From positions 372,001 through 436,000 of the forward strand of contig JACJZU010000003.1 of the NCBI GenBank assembly GCA_020635435.1: 64,000 nucleotides of DNA, written 5' to 3'. This DNA comes from Flavobacteriales bacterium (lineage in GTDB: Bacteria > Bacteroidota > Bacteroidia > NS11-12g > UBA9320). A program made the position numbers and the translations under genes. This document shows, piece by piece, positions 43,686 through 53,800 of the stretch (its first letter is position 1; every line of letters starts with the position of its first letter). Below the pieces are notes generated by a model. The model was not told where the DNA came from. It ran no database searches and saw nothing but the letters and a program-made list of their open reading frames with translations.

Positions 43686-45593
43686 GTGGCAGAGCAGGTG
43701 AGATATGATGAGGACAGTATACGTTCTCTGGACTGGAGGGAACATATTCGCCTCCGTCCGGGTATGTACATCGGCAAGCTGGGGAATGGCTCCTCGCACG
43801 ATGATGGTATCTACGTACTTTTAAAAGAGGTAGTAGATAACTCCATCGATGAATACGTGATGGGACATGGCAAGAAGATCGAGATCGACGTAGAGGAGCG
43901 CTTGGTTCGGATCAGGGATTTTGGTCGCGGCATCCCACTTGGAAAAGTCATCGATTGCGTGTCGAAGATCAATACCGGCGGCAAGTACGATTCAAAGGCA
44001 TTTCAGAAATCCGTTGGACTGAACGGCGTTGGAACTAAGGCCGTAAACGCCCTGTCGAGCCATTTCGTTGTTCAAAGTTTTCGCGACGGACAAAGCAAGA
44101 AGGCCATTTTTGAACGCGGTGAGCTGAAGGAAGAATACGATCTGAGTACAAGCGAGGAAAATGGTACGCTTGTAGAGTTTCTTGCCGATGACGGTATCTT
44201 CAAGAACTTCAAATTCATACACGATTACATTGAGGAGCAGATATGGAATTACGTTTACCTCAATGCCGGTTTGGCGATCTATTTCAACGGTCGAAAATTC
44301 ATATCAAAGAACGGGTTGCTCGATCTGCTCGAACGCAAAACGGAAGATGGACAATTGCGCTATCCGATCATCCACCTGAAAGGCGATGATATCGAAGTGG
44401 CTTTGAGTCATGATAACCATTACGGAGAGGATTATTACAGCTTCGTCAATGGTCAGCATACCACACAGGGCGGTACGCACCTGGCTGCTTTCAAAGAATC
44501 ACTTGTCAAAACCCTGCGGGACTTCTACAACAAGCAATTTGAACCCAGTGATATACGAGCCTCTGTGGTGGCGGCGATCAGTGTACGCGTTCAGGAGCCG
44601 GTATTTGAGTCCCAGACCAAAACAAAACTCGGCAGTACAGATGTTGGTCCGGATGGTCCGAGTATTAAAACGTTTGTGAATGACTTTGTCAAAACAAGTC
44701 TGGATAACTACCTGCACAAACATCCCGAAACTGCCGATGCTCTGTTAAAGCGCATCATGCAAAGTGAGCGGGAGCGCAAGGATATGGCCGGGGTCCGTAA
44801 ATTGGCGAAGGAGCGGGCGAAGAAGGCGAGTTTACACAACAAGAAATTGCGGGATTGCCGGATCCATTTTACCGATGAAAAACGTGAAGAGCGTTTGGAT
44901 ACCACTCTGTTCATCACGGAAGGTGATTCGGCAAGTGGATCGATCACAAAATCGCGGAATGTAGAAACACAGGCAGTGTTCAGTTTGCGCGGGAAGCCTT
45001 TAAATTGTTTCGGACTCACGAAGAAGGTTGTGTACGAGAATGAAGAGTTCAATTTGCTTCAGCATGCTCTGGATATTGAAGACGGTATTGAGAATCTGCG
45101 CTACAACAACATTGTGATCGCGACGGATGCCGATGTGGATGGGATGCACATCCGGCTTCTGATGCTCACTTTCTTTCTTCAGTTCTTCCCCGATCTGGTT
45201 CGAGCCGGGCATGTTTATATCCTGGAAACACCCTTGTTCAGGGTACGCAACAAGCAAGAGACCCGATATTGTTACTCTGAAGAAGAGAAACAGACCGCGA
45301 TCAACGCGCTTAAGGGCAAGATCGAGATCACCCGGTTCAAAGGATTGGGTGAGATCTCACCGGACGAATTCGCAGGATTCATAGGGGAAGATATTCGCTT
45401 GCGGCCGGTCTTATTACATGAAGATGTCTCGATCGGGCAGCTCCTCTCCTATTACATGGGCAAGAATACGCCGGAACGTCAACAGTTCATTATTGACAAT
45501 CTCAAATTGGAAGTAGACCGAAACGAAATGTCAGAGCCGGACAACGAGCCTGAGACCGGTGCAGAAGATGACAATGAAAAAGAGGCGGCCTAG
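43686..45593 (+). CDS. parE: DNA topoisomerase IV subunit B
   Basis: The 635-residue GHKL ATPase subunit has HIRLRPGMYIGKLGNGS, the ATP-site VVDNSIDEYVMGHG, GGKYDSKAFQKSVGLNGVG, and the Toprim motifs FITEGDSASGS and ATDADVDGMHIR. It begins with GTG at 43686, opening MAEQVRYDEDS, which is the usual Bacteroidota ParE N terminus. Companion parC follows after 12 bp, which separates it from GyrB. The enzyme decatenates daughter chromosomes. The 159-bp space upstream holds no gene. Confidence 0.95.
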   Translation: MAEQVRYDEDSIRSLDWREHIRLRPGMYIGKLGNGSSHDDGIYVLLKEVVDNSIDEYVMGHGKKIEIDVEERLVRIRDFGRGIPLGKVIDCVSKINTGGKYDSKAFQKSVGLNGVGTKAVNALSSHFVVQSFRDGQSKKAIFERGELKEEYDLSTSEENGTLVEFLADDGIFKNFKFIHDYIEEQIWNYVYLNAGLAIYFNGRKFISKNGLLDLLERKTEDGQLRYPIIHLKGDDIEVALSHDNHYGEDYYSFVNGQHTTQGGTHLAAFKESLVKTLRDFYNKQFEPSDIRASVVAAISVRVQEPVFESQTKTKLGSTDVGPDGPSIKTFVNDFVKTSLDNYLHKHPETADALLKRIMQSERERKDMAGVRKLAKERAKKASLHNKKLRDCRIHFTDEKREERLDTTLFITEGDSASGSITKSRNVETQAVFSLRGKPLNCFGLTKKVVYENEEFNLLQHALDIEDGIENLRYNNIVIATDADVDGMHIRLLMLTFFLQFFPDLVRAGHVYILETPLFRVRNKQETRYCYSEEEKQTAINALKGKIEITRFKGLGEISPDEFAGFIGEDIRLRPVLLHEDVSIGQLLSYYMGKNTPERQQFIIDNLKLEVDRNEMSEPDNEPETGAEDDNEKEAA

Positions 45594-45605
45594 CCTTAGC
45601 TATTG

Positions 45606-48311
45606 ATGGAGGAGACACACGAATTATCGGAAAATCAGGGTTGGACACCGAGTAACGACGAACATGAGCGTCCGTTACGCGGAATGTATAAGGAATGGTT
45701 CCTGGATTACGCGTCGTACGTGATCCTGGAGCGGGCTGTTCCCACCATAGAAGATGGACTTAAACCGGTTCAGCGGCGTATACTGCACAGTATGAAGGAA
45801 ATGGACGATGGTCGCTACAATAAAGTGGCGAACATCATTGGCCATACCATGAAGTACCATCCACACGGCGATGCAGCAATTGGCGATGCGATGGTGAATT
45901 TGGGTCAGAAGGAGTTGCTGATCGACACACAGGGCAACTGGGGAGATCCCAGAACCGGCGACCCCGCAGCTGCTCCCCGCTATATAGAGGCCCGATTAAC
46001 CAAATTTGCCCTTGATGTAGCCTTCAATAAGCAGACTACTCTATGGCAAAAGAGTTACGATGGGCGCAATAATGAACCGATCAATTTGCCGATCAAATTC
46101 CCCCTGCTGCTGGCACAGGGTGTAGAAGGGATCGCTGTTGGCTTGAGCACACGAATTCTTCCGCACAATTTCATCGAACTCATCAAGGGAAGTATTGATG
46201 TGCTGAAAGGCAAGAGTACGGACCTCAAACCGGATTTCCCTTTCGGAGGATTGGCCGACTTCTCGGATTACAGCGGTGGAGCGCGTGGTGGAAAAGTAAA
46301 AGTGAGGGCCCGGATCGAGACTCGGGATAAACGTACCCTGATCATCAAGGAGATTCCCTACGGCACTACTACTGCGAGCGTTATCGATTCCATCATCAAA
46401 GCGAATGATAAGGGAACCATCAAGATCAAGAAGGTGATCGACAATACGGCGAAAGATCTTGAAATTGAAGTTCAGGTTGCGCCGGGAGTTTCGGTCGATA
46501 AAACCATTGATGCTCTTTTCGCCTTCACGCAGTGCGAGGTTTCCATCAGTCCGAATGCGTGTATCATCATCGATGGCAAACCGCATTTTCTCGACGTTAA
46601 CGAGATCCTGAGGCTCAGTACGCACAATACCGTTGACCTGTTGCGTCAGGAGCTTGAGATCCGCAAAGGCGAATTGGAAGAGAAATGGCATTTCAGCTCT
46701 TTGGAGAAGATCTTCATAGAGGAGCGCATTTATCGCGATATCGAAGAATGTGAGACCTGGGAGGCCATCATTGAAACGATCGACAAGGGTTTAGATCCAT
46801 ACAAGAAACTATTGCGCAGGGAGGTTACAACGGATGATATCACGCGCTTAACCGAAATACGCATCAAGCGGATCTCGCGCTTTGATAGTTTCAAAGCGGA
46901 TGAACTGATCAAGGGCATTGAAGATGAATTGGCTCAGGTGGAGCACCATCTGGCCAATTTGACCGAATATGCGATCGACTATTTCAAGGAACTGCTCAAG
47001 AAATACGGAAAAGGCAAGGAACGTCGTACCGAGGAAAGACCATTCGGTAAGGTAGAGGCCAGTGTGGTGGCAGTTGCAAACCAAAAGCTCTATGCAAATT
47101 TTGAGGAGGGCTTCGTAGGTACTTCGTTGCGAAAGGACGAATTCATTTGTGACTGTTCCGATCTGGACGATGTGATCGTGATCCGTCGCGACGGGAAATA
47201 CCAGGTGAGTAAAGTGAGCCAAAAGGCGTTTTTCGGTAAGGATATCGTACATGTAGACGTTTGGAGAAAAGGTGATGACCGCAAAGTATACAACGTGGTC
47301 TATTTGGATGGGAAGAGTGGTAAGGCTATGGTTAAACGTTTCAGTGTCACTTCGATAACACGAGACAAGGAATATGACCTCACCGCGGGCACACCGGGAT
47401 CGAAGATCCTCTATTTCAGCGCCAATCCAAACGGCGAGGCGGAGATCATAACGGTTAACCTCCATGGTTTGGCTCGTGCCCGTGTTAAGATCTTTGATTA
47501 CAATTTTGCAGAACTGGCCATCAAAGGAAGGAGCAGCAAGGGGAATACACTCACGAAATACAGGATCCGCAAGATCGATCTCAAGGAAAAGGGACGATCA
47601 ACAATAGGTGGAAGGGATATTTATTACGAACCGGCGATCGGACGATTGAACATCGAGGAACGGGGCGAATTACTTGGCAACTTTCAAACGGATGATCTGT
47701 TACTGATCATCTATAAAAATGGAATGTACGAGTTGTGTGATCACGAACTCACCAGGCATTTTGAACCATCTGATGTGGCTTTGATCACTAAATTCAATCC
47801 TAAAAGGCCAATTACCTGCATTCATTATGATCACAAACACGGCGATCATTTTGTGAAGCGCTTCCTGATCGAAACGAGTACGCTGGATAAGAAGTTTCAG
47901 TTCATAGGTGAAGGCAGGAAAGACCAGATGGTGTTGGCTACCCTGCAAAAGGAACCCATTATCCGACTCACTACGAAAAACAAAAAGAATGAGGTTAAGG
48001 TTGAGGAATTGAACCTGGCCGAGTTTATCGATGTGAAGGGTTGGAAGGCAATCGGGAACAAGCTTACCTACGACGAATTTGTGAAGTTTCAGCTCATCAG
48101 TGAAGAAACAGATCTCGAGGATGAGGAGGATGACATGGAAGATGAGGAACTGGAGGGTGAGGATGACAATGGCGATGATGCTCAAGGCGACCTTGAAGAT
48201 CATGGGATCGAAAATGATGAAGGAACGGATGATGATGAAACCGATACAACGGTGGAACTCAAGCCTAAAAATGCTCCTCCAATTGATCCCAAGCAACTGA
48301 ATTTACTCTAG
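45606..48311 (+). CDS. parC: DNA topoisomerase IV subunit A
   Basis: The 901-residue subunit carries the breakage-reunion domain with RAVPTIEDGLKPVQRRILHS, HPHGDAAIGDAM and the active-site Tyr126 in AAAPRYIEARL, followed by a divergent C-terminal pinwheel. The position equal to the quinolone-contacting Ser80/Ser83 is Ala90, and the acidic one is Asp94. The C terminus has a long Asp/Glu-rich tail from about residue 835 (DLEDEEDDMEDEELEGEDD). A TTG one codon upstream is also in frame, but ATG 45606 is more likely. It is cotranscribed with parE. Confidence 0.95.
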   Translation: MEETHELSENQGWTPSNDEHERPLRGMYKEWFLDYASYVILERAVPTIEDGLKPVQRRILHSMKEMDDGRYNKVANIIGHTMKYHPHGDAAIGDAMVNLGQKELLIDTQGNWGDPRTGDPAAAPRYIEARLTKFALDVAFNKQTTLWQKSYDGRNNEPINLPIKFPLLLAQGVEGIAVGLSTRILPHNFIELIKGSIDVLKGKSTDLKPDFPFGGLADFSDYSGGARGGKVKVRARIETRDKRTLIIKEIPYGTTTASVIDSIIKANDKGTIKIKKVIDNTAKDLEIEVQVAPGVSVDKTIDALFAFTQCEVSISPNACIIIDGKPHFLDVNEILRLSTHNTVDLLRQELEIRKGELEEKWHFSSLEKIFIEERIYRDIEECETWEAIIETIDKGLDPYKKLLRREVTTDDITRLTEIRIKRISRFDSFKADELIKGIEDELAQVEHHLANLTEYAIDYFKELLKKYGKGKERRTEERPFGKVEASVVAVANQKLYANFEEGFVGTSLRKDEFICDCSDLDDVIVIRRDGKYQVSKVSQKAFFGKDIVHVDVWRKGDDRKVYNVVYLDGKSGKAMVKRFSVTSITRDKEYDLTAGTPGSKILYFSANPNGEAEIITVNLHGLARARVKIFDYNFAELAIKGRSSKGNTLTKYRIRKIDLKEKGRSTIGGRDIYYEPAIGRLNIEERGELLGNFQTDDLLLIIYKNGMYELCDHELTRHFEPSDVALITKFNPKRPITCIHYDHKHGDHFVKRFLIETSTLDKKFQFIGEGRKDQMVLATLQKEPIIRLTTKNKKNEVKVEELNLAEFIDVKGWKAIGNKLTYDEFVKFQLISEETDLEDEEDDMEDEELEGEDDNGDDAQGDLEDHGIENDEGTDDDETDTTVELKPKNAPPIDPKQLNLL

Positions 48312-48317
48312 GCAAGT

Positions 48318-49337
48318 ATGCTCCCATACCTCTGTATACTCCTCGTACCGACCCTGGGTTTCTACAGCTTGGTTTCTACCGGATGGGAGTCCTACAGTTT
48401 ATTGCTCTTTGCGTTTGGTGTCGTAACTTTTCTTGATCTGATAGTTGGAAGGCGCCTACAACATCGAACTGCTGCAGAGATTCAAAAACTGAGTGCACAA
48501 TATTCCTTCGCGCTTTTGACGTATCTGATGTTGCCTTTGCAATATTTGGCCCTGTGGTTCTTTCTGAGGGACATAGGCGCGGTTGATCCAGGAACTCAGA
48601 TCGGGCGTATTTTGAGTATGGGTGTTTTGTGTGGGGTTCTGGGCATTAACGTGGCACATGAATTAGGACATAAACCGGGAAAATGGGATCAGCGCATCGC
48701 CCAGCTTCTGCTGCTCAGCAGCCTATATATGCATTTCTTCATTGAACACAATCGCGGCCATCACAAGGATGTCGGAAAACCCGGAGAACCGGGAACAGCC
48801 CGGAAAAATGAAGGACTTTACCGATTCTACTTTCGGGCTATTCCCCACGTTTTTTTGAATGCATGGAATCTTGAAAAGTCGAGATTGCGCCGAGCGAACG
48901 AATCTCCCTGGACTCTGAAGAACCAATTTCTGCGCTTTCAGGTCATACAGATCGTCTTCTGCCTGCTTATTCTCTTCAATTTTGGGTTGTCTGCTTTTCT
49001 CAGCTTTCTGGCTGCCGCATTCATTGGAATTCTGCTTCTTGAGGCGATCAATTACATTGAGCATTACGGATTGGTAAGACAAAAAATGCCAAATGGGATC
49101 TACGAGAATGTTAAAGCAGAGCATTCATGGAATTCAGATCATTGGTTCAGTCGGATGGTCTTGTTGGAATTACCATTACATCCCGATCATCATTTAAATG
49201 GTTCCAGGCCCTATCAAGCGCTGAAAAGTCAGGAACAGGCACCGCAGATGCCGTTCGGCTACTCCCTGATGATATTGACGGCTTTGATCCCCCCTCTCTG
49301 GAGGTCTGTGGTCAATGAACGGCTTGATGCTCGTTGA
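48318..49337 (+). CDS. AlkB-type membrane alkane/fatty-acyl hydroxylase
   Basis: The 339-residue integral-membrane di-iron monooxygenase has the AlkB histidine motifs HELGHK (114-119), EHNRGHH (143-149), NYIEHYG (245-251) and LHPDHH (287-292), set between about six membrane segments. The final motif LxxHxDHH with PYQALK is that of alkane hydroxylases. It would use rubredoxin for electrons, but no rubredoxin or rubredoxin reductase gene is near. It starts 6 bp after parC, which looks accidental. Substrate could be medium-chain alkanes or another lipid. Confidence 0.87.
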   Translation: MLPYLCILLVPTLGFYSLVSTGWESYSLLLFAFGVVTFLDLIVGRRLQHRTAAEIQKLSAQYSFALLTYLMLPLQYLALWFFLRDIGAVDPGTQIGRILSMGVLCGVLGINVAHELGHKPGKWDQRIAQLLLLSSLYMHFFIEHNRGHHKDVGKPGEPGTARKNEGLYRFYFRAIPHVFLNAWNLEKSRLRRANESPWTLKNQFLRFQVIQIVFCLLILFNFGLSAFLSFLAAAFIGILLLEAINYIEHYGLVRQKMPNGIYENVKAEHSWNSDHWFSRMVLLELPLHPDHHLNGSRPYQALKSQEQAPQMPFGYSLMILTALIPPLWRSVVNERLDAR

Positions 49338-49359
49338 GTTACGACCAGTTGTGAATCGG

Positions 49360-50829
49360 CTATCTCCCAAAAGCCTGAAAAATCCCGCTCTCCCGCATCA
49401 ATTTGTCCCGTTCGGATTCAATCCGGGAAAATTCTTCTTCATAATTCATTTCGAAAAACTCGCGAATGGATGGGACCCCTAATTTGTCCAGTGCGTACAA
49501 GTAATATGCGAGCATATTCCGGTCATCGTAATCTTCTTTCTGAAAGTGACTTAATATGATCCAATAAAGTTGAGCAGCGAAGCTATATGCCTGCAGATCG
49601 AGGGCGATGTCGGCATATTTGACAAAGTCCTTTCTGTAACCATCAGGATCGGCGAAAAGATGCTGAATGCTTTGACGACGCATCATCAAATAGGCTTCTC
49701 TCCCATTTCGGGCTCGTATGTCCATGGGATAGAGCGGATCACAAGCGTAGATCGCTTTTCGGGATGCGTACCACAGAGAATCGGATGTTTCCGGTTCTAA
49801 GGTTGCAGCCGCCGTAAAGTACTTCTCGTACTTCAGCCAGGCTGAATTAGGGAACATTTCCGATATGAGCAGCGAACTATAGATGCTATCCGCTATAGCA
49901 TAGGCTCCTTCATCGTGAAATTGAAGGCCTCTTTCAATGCGTGCATTGAGGTCTGTATTCAACGAGGTAACCCTCGGTTGGATTTGATCCATCAGTATGG
50001 ACGGAAGGGTGTTATCATTAGAGAACATTCCGATAAGGAAATTTAGTCGTTCGGCACGGTCGAATTCATTGCGCAACAGGTGCATGCACATGGCAGAGAA
50101 GAGTATCAATTGATTCCCTGCCTCCATTTCCATCATGGAACGCCAAAATTCCGGCTTGTTGTAAAGTATAGAATCGAGACCCGCGGTTACATAAGCGCTG
50201 TCGGACATAAAGCGACTCATCCACCGCACACCAAGGAATTGCTCATCTACAGTGGCTGTGTAGTGTATGAGCAGTGGCATTACCTCATCGGCAATGTAAA
50301 GCGTCAATAGTTTTCTCTTGGTGAGCAGGTCCTGCTTTTCGAAAGTTTCAAGTTCTACTTCGAATGGATAAACAAGTGGAGGTTCAAATTTTGTTTCTTT
50401 CGGCAAACCATCATTCACCCTGGCTATAATCACAAAATCAAAATTTGAAAATCTGGTATTGGGGGCCCCTTTATAATCTAATAGTCCGTGTATGTTTTTA
50501 AGTTGTTCCTTGCTAAGTGCAGGTCGGGAGTGAATGCTTACGGTTGGAATTCCTTTTGGCTTTATTGAATACAGCACCTGTATGTCGGCATTGCCATCGA
50601 TGTCGGAAGCTATTTTCTGAAGTGCCGCAGACTGAGACTTCATCCAGTCGAGGAATGGCTTATCGGTATCCAGGATCACAGAACTAACGAGATCCGGAGT
50701 CAGCAATTGGATGGTTGTTTGCACGGAGGATTGTCCAAAAGCCCTGGCATGACCAATGGTTATGAGCCAAAGAAGTATGAATTTCCTATTCAAACCGAGT
50801 AATGGGATTCGATGATTATGCAAGGGCAT
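49360..50829 (-). CDS. Exported protein of unknown function
   Basis: The 489-residue protein has a likely signal peptide (hydrophobic core about 15-33, cleavage near RAFGQ). It has no transmembrane segment, no lipobox and no sorting domain that I recognise. The second half (about 330-440) is helical with ADSIYSSLLISEMFPNSAWL and YSFAAQLYWIILSHF, which could be irregular TPR-like helices. Its role is unknown. It is convergent with the hydroxylase gene (22 bp apart) and lies 54 bp downstream of the M36 protease gene on the same strand, so the two might be cotranscribed. Confidence 0.75.
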   Translation of the reverse strand: MPLHNHRIPLLGLNRKFILLWLITIGHARAFGQSSVQTTIQLLTPDLVSSVILDTDKPFLDWMKSQSAALQKIASDIDGNADIQVLYSIKPKGIPTVSIHSRPALSKEQLKNIHGLLDYKGAPNTRFSNFDFVIIARVNDGLPKETKFEPPLVYPFEVELETFEKQDLLTKRKLLTLYIADEVMPLLIHYTATVDEQFLGVRWMSRFMSDSAYVTAGLDSILYNKPEFWRSMMEMEAGNQLILFSAMCMHLLRNEFDRAERLNFLIGMFSNDNTLPSILMDQIQPRVTSLNTDLNARIERGLQFHDEGAYAIADSIYSSLLISEMFPNSAWLKYEKYFTAAATLEPETSDSLWYASRKAIYACDPLYPMDIRARNGREAYLMMRRQSIQHLFADPDGYRKDFVKYADIALDLQAYSFAAQLYWIILSHFQKEDYDDRNMLAYYLYALDKLGVPSIREFFEMNYEEEFSRIESERDKLMRESGIFQAFGR

Positions 50830-50883
50830 TTTGTTTTGGGTTCAGTGCGATTTTGTTGATCGGGGACGATCATTGATACCGCC

Positions 50884-53800
50884 TTACCTCACATAGTAAA
50901 TCTTCTCGACATGTTCGATCGTGTCGGATCGGAAATTCAAAAGGTAAATGCCACTCGCTTGGTCCTCCAACGGTATGCGATAGGCCTTGTTGGCGCGTAT
51001 CTTACCCTTCCACAGTATCCTTCCGGCCATATCGTACAGATCGACATTTCCTACCTCGCCCTCTTTACCTGTGAATTGAATGTTCAATTCACTGTTGTAA
51101 ACGGGATTGGGAAAGATCATCAATCCTTTCAAAGTGTCGGGTAAAACCACCACTGTGGTATCATTTTTCGTGGTATCTTTCTCACGGAACTCAACTATAG
51201 TGGATGTTCTGGAATGCAACTCCGGAAGTGCTGTGGCCTTGGCGGTAGCTCTATTCTCCAGACTCAAATAGTTCTCCCAGAGTTTGAAATCATCGAGATA
51301 CCAACCCGTAGCGCCTTGTAAACCATCGCTCACAAAGCGGAATCGGAGTTTGTGCACTGCACCTTTGAACATGCCGAGGTCGATAACTGTATTTATGAAG
51401 CCTTGACTGTTTCCTGAAAATGCATCTCTATCGCTGATAGCGGATGCAGGATTGTTCTGGATCCGATTGTTATATCCATTTTCGATCATGAAACCTCCCA
51501 GATCGGTCCAGGAATTTCCATCGCCAATTTCCACTACTGCACCATCCCATCCATCTTCAGTCTCAAAATCGTGTTGAAAAGAGAAGTATGGATTCTCCAT
51601 ATTGGTTAGGTCCAACTCTGTGATCAAGGAACGATCGCTTGCCGAACCCGGATTATTGATGAACCACGAATACTGTCCGCTTCGGGGTTTCAAACCGAGT
51701 CGTATCCAATTTCCACCACCATTGTCCACCATCTTCTCAAAATTGCCCTCGCCATTTTCCACATCATCGGTCCACAGTATTTCACCTCCTATTCCCCTTT
51801 CGATCCGCGCGATGTAGCGGCAGGTAATGCTGTCACCAACGGGTACGGAGCCCGGGCGGAATATGAGTGTAGTTCCCTTTTGTTCAACCGGGCATACTCC
51901 GTCGTCCGACACGAAAGCCATATTCGATGGCAATGTGTCTTTTATTTCCAAATTAGTGAGTGCTTCTTCACCCAGATTTTTAATGAAGAGGGTAAACGGA
52001 ATGGTATCGCCTGCGGTAGCCTGTTCTACGCCGGATTTCACAAAGTCAAAGCCAAGTAGTGCCGGGGGTAGGTCGAAGGCCTCCACACCGTCTGTCTTCG
52101 ATGCGGAAGAACCCTGTGAGGCGCTGTAACCAAGACCTCGTGCTGCAAACACCTCCCAAATAATGCGTTGATTAGCACCTCCGTACCTTAATCTGTCGGC
52201 TGCAAGGATGGCATCACGACCATCTACAAAACCGGGATTACACCCCTGCAGTTTCAAACCATCCATTACCAGGAGCATTACCATATTGTTCCCGCCCTTG
52301 CCTTTGTAGAGATCTGCATCGTACCCGTACCGATCGATAAATGCCCAGTACAGATCCCAGAGCATACTGCACCAAACGCTTCCTACACCATGGGGGATCG
52401 TGAACTGAGGTTGTTTGATGTAATCGTAGGTAACAGGGTTAATTGACCGTGAAGTACTGTACGGATAGGGGCGAATGCCACCACCTGTTGTGGGTTCGTT
52501 GGTCACATAAGTGCCAATTCCCCGACGATCCTCACCTTTTGCACCGGGCGCATGAGTCATTACAAGAGCGAGAAAGTCGCTCCAGCCCTCTCCCATTTGT
52601 TCGTTTCCGGTGAGGCAGTTTTGACTAGGACCACCCGTCAATCGGATTGAGATCCCATGAGTATACTCATGTGCGATCACCCCGTTGTCGAAATCGCTGT
52701 CGAGGATGGTAACACCGTTACCTGTGCTATCGTACAAGCTCACATTGATGGTTTGTCCCTGTACAATATTCTTGAGGGTCTGGCCATCATTCATCGTTAT
52801 CATCACTGCGGGAATGTTGATCCCTGCACTGGATCCACCCATGGGAATGGGCGAACCTGCCACGTTGTTCACCATTACTACTGCCCTGGCACCTGCGGCT
52901 TGAGCGTAGGATATCTTTTGAACGAACTGGCAATCGCCGCGGTCGATGAGTGCAATATTTCCGTTTACCTCAGATGCATTTTGAAGCGGCTGACAAGCTT
53001 CTGTGGGATTGCTGCTTCCATCATCAACAAGCACTAGTTTCCCGGTAACGGGCACACGATTCAGCCTTGGACCGAACGCGCTCTGAACACTGAGATACTT
53101 CCCGGCAATGCCCGAAGGACTATTTACCTGAAAATAATCACCATTACCCGAGCTGGCCTGCCAGAGGAACATCTGCATTCGAGGGTTTTGCCCATCGGGT
53201 GGTGTGGCGAAATTTGCGTTGTTGCTGCCACTACCATCCTGAGCGTCGGCATTCACATAGTCGGATCCAACTCCGCCTCTGCCATAGTTGTTCTCCTGAA
53301 AATTCCCTGCTGCCTCATCAAAACCATAATGGTACCATACATCGTGCATGATGTTGTTCCAATAAAAGAGGTTGATAATTGCTGCCTCCAGATAGAGGTT
53401 GGCAGGTTGATCTTTGTCGAAAGGAGCCGAAAATTCCAAATCGGTCCCTCCATCGACTTCTAAACCTCCGGTGTTGTTATTGTCCCGATCATCACGTGCG
53501 CGAACATTATTACCTCTCGTTGTGGTGAACTCCGCCCCTTCTGTTCCATCGATGTCGTGCCAACCATAGGGAGAAGCATCTGCATCAGCAGGATCAACAA
53601 CCACAACACGTATTCCATGATTTGGACTTTCAACAGGTACGGGAAATACTTCGTAGGAGTTGATCGCGTGCACCGAATGTGCTTCCTGCACGGACGGTGC
53701 CGATGTTGTGCGCATTCCGTGGACGTGCTCTACTGCGCAATCGAATGAACATTCCATGACCCAATCGAACGTTTCAAGGATCTCGCCTGTCTCTGCACTC

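Noticed and set aside
43686..48311. parE-parC read as gyrB-gyrA
   Set aside because: A complete gyrA with its own GyrA-box-like motif lies at 16802-19339, and this pair has the adjacent layout and sequence of topoisomerase IV.
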